Below, in pieces: positions 1 through 5,598 of a stretch of 6,270 nucleotides of DNA. How positions within the stretch are numbered: the first letter of the stretch is position 1; each line of letters starts with the position of its first letter. The translations under genes and the position numbers were made by a program. The notes below the pieces were generated by a model that saw nothing but the letters and a program-made list of their open reading frames with translations, had not been told where the DNA came from and did no database searches. This DNA is from WTAW01 sp050124775 (lineage in GTDB: Bacteria; Acidobacteriota; Aminicenantia; Aminicenantales; Aminicenantaceae). The stretch spans positions 1 to 6,270 of the forward strand of contig JASFEP010000277.1 of the NCBI GenBank assembly GCA_050124775.1, in the 5' to 3' direction.

Positions 1-1
1 A

Positions 2-1345
2 GCCGTCCAAATCCTCCTTCCTTTATTTAACAACCTAACAGGAAAAGAACTGGCTGTTCCCTACATCCAGAATGCGCTTACCATCCCTCTGCTGCTGGGA
101 TTGGTCTTATTCATCGGCATTTTGGCCGGCACGTATCCAGCTTTCTTCCTTGCTTCTTTCGACCCTGTCGTCGTTCTAAAAACTGAGATGGCGGGAAAGA
201 GCAAAAAATCCCACATGCGTAGCGTACTGGTCATGTTCCAGTTTGCTGTTTCCATTGTTCTCATCGTGGGAACCATCATTGTATCTAGGCAGTTAACGTA
301 CATTCAGAACAAAAATTTAGGGTTCAACAAGGACCAAGTGGTGATTGTCAAAAAAACCGATGATATCGGAAACCAAATCCCGGCCTTTAGACAAGAACTG
401 TTGAAAAATCCGGAGGTTACGAGCGCCACCAATACCAATAATCTGATCGGGAATGAGTTCGGGAATTCCGCTTACAAACTGGCCGGCGCCACAGGTGAAG
501 AAACACATATTCTCTGGACCTATAGATCGGATCCCTTTTTTGTGGAAACCTACCAGATCGAAATGGTGGCCGGACGGTTTTATGAGGAAGGAAGACAGAC
601 AGATCAGCAGAGTGCCGTCATCAATGAAGCGGCTGTGAAGGACCTCGGTTTAACAGATCCCATTGGCAAGCAAATTATAGCTATCGGTCCCACTCCCGAT
701 CGATCTTTAACGTTCACCATTATCGGCGTTATGAAGAATTTCCACTTTAAAAGTCTGCACCATCAAATTAATCCCTTGATCGTTCATCTTTACGGCCCAA
801 GGGGAAGAGGTCGCTATGTTTCCGTTCGCATTCAGTCCGAAAATATCAGAGAAACGATAACCTTTTTAGAAAACACTTGGCGAAAATTTGCTTCAAATCA
901 AGCCTTTGAGTACGAGTTCTTTGATGATCATTTCGCCGGAATCTATCAAGCCGAGGAGAGAACAGCACAGATATTTTTCTCTTTTTCGCTCCTGGCAATT
1001 TTTATCGCAAGTTTAGGGTTGTTTGGATTGGCCGCTTTTGTCGCTGAGCAGCGCACAAAGGAGATTGGCATACGTAAAGTTCTGGGCGCTACAGAGTCGG
1101 GAATTGTCTTTCTTTTGTCGAAGCAATTCACTAAATGGGTTGTCTTGAGCAATCTCTTTGCCTGGCCCATCGCTTATTTTTTCATGCAGAAATGGCTTCA
1201 AAGATTTGCGTATCAAACGAGCATCTCGGTCTGGTATTTCCTCCTTGCTTTTATTGGTGTTCTTTTTGTGGCTCTATTAACAGTCTGTTACCAAACAGTA
1301 AAAGCGGCAAGGTCCGATCCGGTGGAGTTGTTGCGGTATGAATGA
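2..1345 (+). CDS. ABC transporter permease, FtsX/MacB-like (3' part only)
   Basis: The frame is open from the left edge, so the start is outside the window; the TTG at 101 lies inside a membrane helix and is not a real start. The visible 447 residues show a hydrophobic segment at about 28-53 ending in GTYPAFFLASF. A second follows at 74-95, then a large soluble, presumably periplasmic region of about 96-320. Three helices close the protein at about 324-347, 378-398 and 408-430. EIGIRKVLGA (354-363), just after the first of these three, is the FtsX-type cytoplasmic signature, and the chain ends in DPVELLRYE. This matches the long duplicated FtsX/MacB-core permeases of roughly 800 residues known from Bacteroidota-like bacteria, so roughly half is missing. 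Such permeases work with a separate ATPase in export or mechanotransmission across the envelope; the ATPase and the substrate are not visible here. No terminator is evident after the stop. Confidence 0.9.
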   Translation, partial: AVQILLPLFNNLTGKELAVPYIQNALTIPLLLGLVLFIGILAGTYPAFFLASFDPVVVLKTEMAGKSKKSHMRSVLVMFQFAVSIVLIVGTIIVSRQLTYIQNKNLGFNKDQVVIVKKTDDIGNQIPAFRQELLKNPEVTSATNTNNLIGNEFGNSAYKLAGATGEETHILWTYRSDPFFVETYQIEMVAGRFYEEGRQTDQQSAVINEAAVKDLGLTDPIGKQIIAIGPTPDRSLTFTIIGVMKNFHFKSLHHQINPLIVHLYGPRGRGRYVSVRIQSENIRETITFLENTWRKFASNQAFEYEFFDDHFAGIYQAEERTAQIFFSFSLLAIFIASLGLFGLAAFVAEQRTKEIGIRKVLGATESGIVFLLSKQFTKWVVLSNLFAWPIAYFFMQKWLQRFAYQTSISVWYFLLAFIGVLFVALLTVCYQTVKAARSDPVELLRYE

Positions 1346-1377
1346 AAGTAATGTGACGACTGAACGACCGTAGCCAT

Positions 1378-1405
1378 TTGATTTTATCTAAAGATTCTGT
1401 ATGAT
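1378..1405 (+). promoter_or_regulatory. candidate sigma70-like promoter of the Rieske-cytochrome b-cytochrome c cluster
   Basis: TTGATT (1378-1383) and TATGAT (1400-1405) are separated by 16 bases. They match 4 of 6 and 5 of 6 positions of the TTGACA/TATAAT consensus. The element lies in the 139-base gap before the Rieske gene, about 80 bases upstream of its ATG, and would give a 5' leader of roughly 70 bases. The match is by eye only. If the organism uses Bacteroidota-type promoters (-7 TAnnTTTG), this element may not be functional. Confidence 0.35.
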
Positions 1406-1484
1406 ACCAGAGGGAGAGAAATCAAGCAGAGCGAGAAAGCCTTCGAGTTGACTTTTTACTTTGGGATAGAGTGAATTTAGAACA

Positions 1485-1946
1485 ATGAACGAGGCTAAAG
1501 GCAGGATAACCCGGCGGAAATTTCTCAGTAGAGTGGCTCTTGGAGGAGCTATAGGTGCTGGAATTTTGGCTATCATTGGAACCTTGAGAGAAGTCATCCC
1601 GCCTCTGGCCAGAGAAAACAAAAAGTTCAAAGTCGGCCGTTTGTATGACTTCCCGCTCAACAGGTTTTTCCTTGTCACAGCTCATAATGTCTTTATCTAT
1701 AGAGACTATGATGGCGTCAGGGCCATGTCAGCCGTTTGCACGCATCTGGGATGTGTGCTCGAAGCAACAGAGGAAGGCTTTCAATGTCCCTGTCACGGTT
1801 CACGATTTAACGACAAAGGCCGAGTGCTGTCAGGCCCTGCACCGAGAGCACTGACCTTTTTCAAAGTCGAAGTTGCTCCCGATGGACAGCTTCTCGTCGA
1901 CATGAGTCATAAAGTCTCTTTTGAAGAGAAACTTAAGATCTCGTGA
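1485..1946 (+). CDS. Rieske [2Fe-2S] iron-sulfur protein of a cytochrome bc complex
   Basis: This 153-residue protein is the high-potential iron-sulfur subunit that takes the first electron from quinol at the Qo site and passes it to the c-haem subunit on the periplasmic side. Residues 9-14 (TRRKFL) are a Tat-type twin-arginine motif, followed by a Gly/Ala-rich helix at about 18-35 that probably stays as a membrane anchor. Rieske box 1 is CTHLGC at 85-90 (ligands C85 and H87, disulfide C90). Box 2 is CPCHGS at 101-106 (ligands C101 and H104, disulfide C103). The GPAP proline loop follows at 117-120. All ligands are present, and the length suits short bacterial QcrA/PetC-like proteins. The ATG at 1485 is the only sensible start, because an in-frame TAG lies at 1467; no clear Shine-Dalgarno precedes it. 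The gene leads a cluster with cytochrome b and a multihaem cytochrome c. A Rieske ferredoxin or oxygenase is unlikely given the Tat anchor and the neighbours. Confidence 0.95.
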   Translation: MNEAKGRITRRKFLSRVALGGAIGAGILAIIGTLREVIPPLARENKKFKVGRLYDFPLNRFFLVTAHNVFIYRDYDGVRAMSAVCTHLGCVLEATEEGFQCPCHGSRFNDKGRVLSGPAPRALTFFKVEVAPDGQLLVDMSHKVSFEEKLKIS

Positions 1947-1952
1947 ATTTCT

Positions 1953-1980
1953 AATCCAACCAATTTTGGATTTTATTATC
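1953..1980 (+). terminator. intercistronic hairpin, possible weak terminator or attenuator
   Basis: AATCCAA (1953-1959) and TTGGATT (1966-1972) form a perfect 7-bp inverted repeat around the 6-base loop CCAATT, followed by the T-rich stretch TTATTATC. It begins seven bases after the Rieske stop and lies ahead of cytochrome b, inside what looks like one transcription unit. The stem has only two G-C pairs and the T tract is interrupted. Partial termination or an RNA-stability element is therefore more likely than a full stop. Confidence 0.35.
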
Positions 1981-1996
1981 ATTGACGAGTTTTTCC

Positions 1997-2006
1997 CTGT
2001 ATGATA
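1997..2006 (+). repeat. 10-base direct repeat CTGTATGATA (second copy; first at 1397-1406)
   Basis: The same ten bases occur in the gap before the Rieske gene (1397-1406), where they contain the candidate -10 box, and again here just before cytochrome b. No well-spaced -35 accompanies this copy: the nearest, TTGACG at 1982-1987, leaves only 12 bases. It could be a shared control site or chance. Confidence 0.3.
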
Positions 2007-2085
2007 TCTCTAATTCGTGATGTCATCAGATGGAGGAAATCTAAACAAAAGCGCGCGCATCAAAACCATCACGCAGAATTTTTTC
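2001..2085 (+). other. alternative reading frame that may encode the true N-terminus of cytochrome b
   Basis: An ATG at 2001 opens a frame starting MISLIRDVIRWRKSKQKR, a basic amphipathic stretch of the kind that precedes the first helix in cytochrome b proteins. It overlaps the start of the cytochrome b frame and is offset from it by one base. If the run of six T at 2079-2084 were five, this frame would continue directly as FFFHIHSPK into cytochrome b. It could reflect a sequencing or assembly indel, a real frameshift, or a chance overlap; taken alone, the frame ends at 2291 and resembles nothing beyond the junction. Confidence 0.35.
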
Positions 2086-3477
2086 TTCCATATCCATTCC
2101 CCGAAGACCCATCCCTACAGCCTGAAACCCACATACACGTTCGGGCTGGGTATTATGCTCGGATTTCTGTTCCTGATCCTTGTCGTGACCGGTATGCTCT
2201 TGATGATGTACTACACGCCATCCGTCGAACGAGCCTACGCATCGGTGAAGGATATCGTTTTTATCGTCAAGGGGGGCCGTTACATCCGTAATGTGCACCG
2301 GTGGGCCGGGTATGGAATGGTGATCGTAGGGTTCCTTCATCTCATCCGGACTTTTTACACGGGTTCCTATCTTAAACGGAGGACGCTCAACTGGATCATT
2401 GGTGTCGCGCTCTTGCTCATTATTGTCCTGTCGAATTTTAGCGGATACCTGCTACCCTGGGATCAACTGGCCTATTGGGCCGTGACGATCGGATCGAATA
2501 TTGCGGCCTCTGCGAGGGAATTGACAGATGCCCTGGGCATAACACAACACTTCGATCCGGGCGGTTTTGTGAAAAGCCTTCTCATCGGTGGAGAGACTGT
2601 TGGCCAGGCGGCGCTCTCACGTTTTTTTATGCTCCATGTCATTTTTCTACCTTTGACGTTTCTCATTCTTACAAGCTGGCATTTCTGGCGCATTCGCAAA
2701 GATGGCGGCATCAGCCGGCCAGAGAATGCGGATGAAATGTTTCGAATGGCAGGAAAGGTAAATCAGCCGGATGAGAAAAGCCGCATGATTCCAGAAGCAC
2801 AGGATGAAAGCAACGACAGTTCAAGAAAAAGAAAGAGAGATGTGCACATGTTGTCCTGGCCGACATTGATGTGGGCAGAACTTGCCTTGCTGGCTCTCGT
2901 CTGCGCAGTATTGATGATGACGGCGTTTCTTATGGATGCGCCCCTTAAAGAACAGGCCAATCCTATGCTGCCCGAGAATCCCGCCAAATCTCCATGGTAT
3001 TTTCTCGGCATCCAGGAGCTTGTGTCTTATTCGGCCTTCGCCGGCGGAATTATCGTGCCAGTCCTGTTCATTTATTTTCTCGTATCTATACCATTCAAGG
3101 ACCGGGAAGAGCAACACATCGGGATTTGGTTTTCAGGCAGTACAGGTAAACGGATCACCCTTTATTCCCTGATTTTTGGCGTTTTTATGGCTGTTTGCGT
3201 TCTTTTTGTGGATGTCAATTTCGGTTGGTTCTCAGATTGGTTCCAAGGGATTCCCCAACTCGTTATCATTCTGGTTAATCCCGCGACAGTGCTCACTTTC
3301 GCGTTTATCCTTTGGTCGCTTTTTATAAAACATAAATACAAATCCACACGGTATGCAGCGCTGGCCCTTTTTACCTGTGCTATGGTGGCTTTTGTGATTC
3401 TGACGGCTGTCGGCATCTTGTTCCGCGGCCCCAATTGGGAATTCTACTGGCTCAAATCTCAATGGCCTTCCCTCTAG
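2017..3477 (+). CDS. cytochrome b (fused b6/subunit IV type) of a quinol oxidase complex
   Basis: This 486-residue integral membrane subunit carries the two b haems and the quinol sites of a bc-type complex. Residues 41-64 form helix A, ending in MMYYTPSVERAY. Haem ligands are H94 and H108 in helix B (13 residues between) and H207 and H222 in helix D (14 between, as in cytochrome b6). SGYLLPWDQLAYWA (142-155) is the conserved segment after helix C, and HFWRIRKDGGISRP (222-235) is strongly b6-like. A charged linker (about 236-278) joins a subunit IV-like half with further helices near 284-305, 343-358, 379-399, 412-436 and 446-468. The Qo motif reads SPWYF (325-329), without the Glu of PEWY. 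The position equivalent to Cys35 of b6, which binds haem ci, appears to be Gly43. The start is GTG 2017 or the adjacent ATG 2020; a TAA at 2011 bars anything further upstream in this frame and no Shine-Dalgarno is visible. The N-terminus may be affected by a frameshift (see the entry at 2001). Confidence 0.94.
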   Translation: MMSSDGGNLNKSARIKTITQNFFFHIHSPKTHPYSLKPTYTFGLGIMLGFLFLILVVTGMLLMMYYTPSVERAYASVKDIVFIVKGGRYIRNVHRWAGYGMVIVGFLHLIRTFYTGSYLKRRTLNWIIGVALLLIIVLSNFSGYLLPWDQLAYWAVTIGSNIAASARELTDALGITQHFDPGGFVKSLLIGGETVGQAALSRFFMLHVIFLPLTFLILTSWHFWRIRKDGGISRPENADEMFRMAGKVNQPDEKSRMIPEAQDESNDSSRKRKRDVHMLSWPTLMWAELALLALVCAVLMMTAFLMDAPLKEQANPMLPENPAKSPWYFLGIQELVSYSAFAGGIIVPVLFIYFLVSIPFKDREEQHIGIWFSGSTGKRITLYSLIFGVFMAVCVLFVDVNFGWFSDWFQGIPQLVIILVNPATVLTFAFILWSLFIKHKYKSTRYAALALFTCAMVAFVILTAVGILFRGPNWEFYWLKSQWPSL

Positions 3478-3513
3478 TTGAGAAATGTTGAAACATTAGA
3501 TGAACTGAGTGTC

Positions 3514-5559
3514 ATGGAAGAAAAACATAAAAGATCCTTTCAACTGACTGTGCTGATTTCAAGTTGTGTCTTCATCTTGTTTGTGATTGCTTCAGGTTTC
3601 AGGGAGAGCCGTCCTGAGTGGAAGAAACATCAGCGAGAGTATAAGAAGATATTGATCGAAAAATCCGAGGACGAGAGGCAGTTATTATCAGCAAAAGGGA
3701 TGGCCTTAGGCGTCAGGCAGTTTGCTCTGCCTGAGCTGAGCCGTATCGACCGATGCCAGACTTGTCATCTGGGAATGGATGATGCGCGAATGGAAGATCA
3801 AGATCTGCCCTATCGTTCACACACGGGGGAACACCTCGTTTTTCATCCCGTTGCTGATTTTGGCTGTACTGTTTGCCATAAAGGTCAAGGGCAGGCGATC
3901 GACAAAAAAGACGCTCACGCCCGCGCGGATGATGTGCACTGGGCACACCCGATGTTGGCACTGGATTATACGCAATCTTCGTGTGGCCAGTGTCATCTCG
4001 CCATTTTTACAGGAATGGAGCCACTATCCGGCACGGAAATTTTCCGGCAGGGACTCCGGGTTTTCCGGCAGGAAGGATGCCTTGGATGCCATAAGGCCCG
4101 TGGGGTAGGAAGCACACTCGGGCCGGATTTGACGGAACAGGGTAAAAAGACCCGACACGAGTATAATTTTGCCCACATCATCGGGGAACAAACCGTGACC
4201 AACTGGCTGTATACTCATTTTAAAGATCCGGAAATGGTTTCCCCCGGTTCGCAGATGCTGGCCATAGACCTTGCGGATGAGGACCTCCAGGCTCTGATAA
4301 CATTCACTCTGGGAATGGCAAAGCCGGAGATCCCCTTTGCATATTTTTCCATCGAGACTTTGGAAGAGTTTAAAGGACAGAGAGGTGCTATATCCGGTGC
4401 CGACGCCTTCCCCATGATTTGTACGGCCTGCCATGGCAAAGCCGGGGAGGGGAAGAGCTATGAAGAATACAAGACCGGAATTCCCGGAATCGGACGTTCG
4501 GATTCTCTCTCTGTGGCTTCGCCTGAATTTATCGAATTTACGGTCTATCATGGACGTAGCGGGCGGCAGATGGCGGCTTGGATGCCACGTTATTCCGGTC
4601 TCAAGCAGGAGGAGATCGAAGCCTTGGCGCAATTTATAAAGTCGAAGAGAAGCGTCGATTCTGATTATTCGGCGGTTCAGCGTTTATCTGGAAATCGTGA
4701 TAAGGGAGTACCATTGTACAAATCCAACTGCACGATGTGCCATGGAGATGATGGACGGGGTGCTCACATCATAACGATCAGCAATTCTGATATGTTGTCG
4801 GTAGCAAATGATGAGTTTCTGTACACAACGATTGTCAATGGCCGGCGCAATACAGCCATGCCCGGGTGGGGAGGATTTTCGTCTGAAGAGATGGCGGACA
4901 TCATAGCCTTTTTGAGAGGATGGTTTGGAGGGACATCCAGACGAGGTCCTTTTTCTGCCGATTCGGGGGATTTATCCCGCGGTGAAGAGAGATATCATTA
5001 TCTCTGCTCTCGTTGTCATGGGATTTATGGGCAGGGGGACACGGGCCCGGCTCTCTTCAATTTGGATTTTCAAAATGCGGCTTCGAACTATTTTCTTTCC
5101 GAGATGATCGCCAGAGGCCGTCAAGGAACGGCAATGATCGGCTGGTCTACGGCTGTTTCCAGACAGGATAGGCTCTCTCCTTCGGATATCGCTGATGTCG
5201 TCGCTTATCTCCGTCATGCATCCCAAAATCCACCGGATGTGATCTATCCAGGTCCTATCTTTGGATCGGCAGAGAAGGGAGAAAAATTATTTAAAGAGCT
5301 ATGCGTCGAATGTCATGGCCGGTTGGGAGAGGGATCGCAGGCCCCGGCTCTTAACAATCAGGAGTTTCTGAATGCCGCGACAAACGGATTCATCTATGCT
5401 ACGCTCTCTATCGGCCGAAACGGAACGGCCATGCCGTCTTGGGGACGAGGTTCAGATAAGCACCGGGCACTCGATTTCCAGGAAAGACACGACATCGTCG
5501 CTTATCTCAGACAGTGGCAGAAAGTCGTGATCAAGAAAATGCTGGGCAACCTGAATTAG
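3514..5559 (+). CDS. membrane-anchored octahaem cytochrome c, electron acceptor subunit of the bc complex
   Basis: This 681-residue protein has one N-terminal helix (about 9-29) and an otherwise periplasmic chain with eight CXXCH haem sites, at residues 81, 118, 157, 189, 303, 406, 498 and 597. The first three form a compact three-haem head; its FGCTVCHKGQGQA stretch and nearby His residues resemble heads of multihaem subunits in other bc gene clusters, from memory. The fourth haem lies in a class I domain with GPDLTEQGKK and distal-Met segment SPGSQM (M248). Four similar domains follow, with likely distal Met residues M353 or M357, M449, M541 and M640. It follows cytochrome b by 36 bases and replaces cytochrome c1 or f, so it should take electrons from the Rieske protein and relay them outward. 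I chose ATG 3514; a TTG at 3478, directly after the cytochrome b stop, would add 12 residues but is a poorer start. Neither has a clear Shine-Dalgarno. Confidence 0.93.
   Translation: MEEKHKRSFQLTVLISSCVFILFVIASGFRESRPEWKKHQREYKKILIEKSEDERQLLSAKGMALGVRQFALPELSRIDRCQTCHLGMDDARMEDQDLPYRSHTGEHLVFHPVADFGCTVCHKGQGQAIDKKDAHARADDVHWAHPMLALDYTQSSCGQCHLAIFTGMEPLSGTEIFRQGLRVFRQEGCLGCHKARGVGSTLGPDLTEQGKKTRHEYNFAHIIGEQTVTNWLYTHFKDPEMVSPGSQMLAIDLADEDLQALITFTLGMAKPEIPFAYFSIETLEEFKGQRGAISGADAFPMICTACHGKAGEGKSYEEYKTGIPGIGRSDSLSVASPEFIEFTVYHGRSGRQMAAWMPRYSGLKQEEIEALAQFIKSKRSVDSDYSAVQRLSGNRDKGVPLYKSNCTMCHGDDGRGAHIITISNSDMLSVANDEFLYTTIVNGRRNTAMPGWGGFSSEEMADIIAFLRGWFGGTSRRGPFSADSGDLSRGEERYHYLCSRCHGIYGQGDTGPALFNLDFQNAASNYFLSEMIARGRQGTAMIGWSTAVSRQDRLSPSDIADVVAYLRHASQNPPDVIYPGPIFGSAEKGEKLFKELCVECHGRLGEGSQAPALNNQEFLNAATNGFIYATLSIGRNGTAMPSWGRGSDKHRALDFQERHDIVAYLRQWQKVVIKKMLGNLN
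4040..4072 (+). repeat. short direct repeat TTTTCCGGCAGG inside the cytochrome c gene
   Basis: The 12 bases TTTTCCGGCAGG occur at 4040-4051 and again at 4061-4072, exactly 21 bases (seven codons) apart and in the same frame. They encode IFRQ and VFRQ just before the fourth haem site. An in-frame microduplication is possible. It is also possible that one copy lies in the normal domain-start helix and the other is chance. Confidence 0.5.
4384..5523 (+). repeat. four tandem class I cytochrome c domains (protein-level repeats)
   Basis: CXXCHG sites at 4420, 4729, 5005 and 5302 are each followed at similar distances by related blocks: a short S/N-rich strand with a D-or-E/F residue pair, then an aromatic helix, then GR plus M-x-x-W, then a helix ending in AYLR, AFLR or AQFI. 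The M-x-x-W blocks read MAAW, MPGW, MIGW and MPSW. The sites are 103, 92 and 99 residues apart. The last two units are visibly closest (LFNLDFQNAASN against LNNQEFLNAATN), which points to stepwise tandem duplication. The haem 4 domain is also class I but of a different subtype. Confidence 0.8.
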
Positions 5560-5598
5560 GGGAACGGATCGTTCAGACCGGGAGGTTCAGGCTCCTCG

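Noticed and set aside
1401..1451. Short open frame ATG 1401 to TGA 1449-1451 upstream of the Rieske gene as a leader peptide
   Set aside because: Sixteen codons with no run of regulatory codons and no ribosome binding site; indistinguishable from chance.
1448..1476. TTGACT at 1448-1453 as a -35 box close to the Rieske start
   Set aside because: At 17-base spacing the -10 position reads GTGAAT, and the better TAGAGT is only 13 bases away; the element at 1378-1405 is a clearly better match.
2032..2068. GGAGG at 2032-2036 as the ribosome binding site of cytochrome b
   Set aside because: No ATG, GTG or TTG in the cytochrome b frame follows at a usable distance; the next ATG lies inside the first membrane helix.
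2001..2291. Independent 96-residue gene starting at 2001
   Set aside because: Beyond about 2085 it overlaps conserved cytochrome b coding sequence in another frame and reads as an arbitrary shadow; only its first part is of interest, as a possible cytochrome b N-terminus.
4024..4632. 202-residue open frame on the - strand inside the cytochrome c gene
   Set aside because: It is antisense to a region with two conserved haem sites, shows no recognisable domain, and is explained as a shadow of the strongly coding + strand.
5562..5597. Terminator between the convergent genes: inverted repeat GAACG-GAT-CGTTC (5562-5574) and GAGG/CCTC pairing (5582-5597)
   Set aside because: The stems are only 4-5 bp and no T run follows on either strand at the right place, so a terminator cannot be supported.
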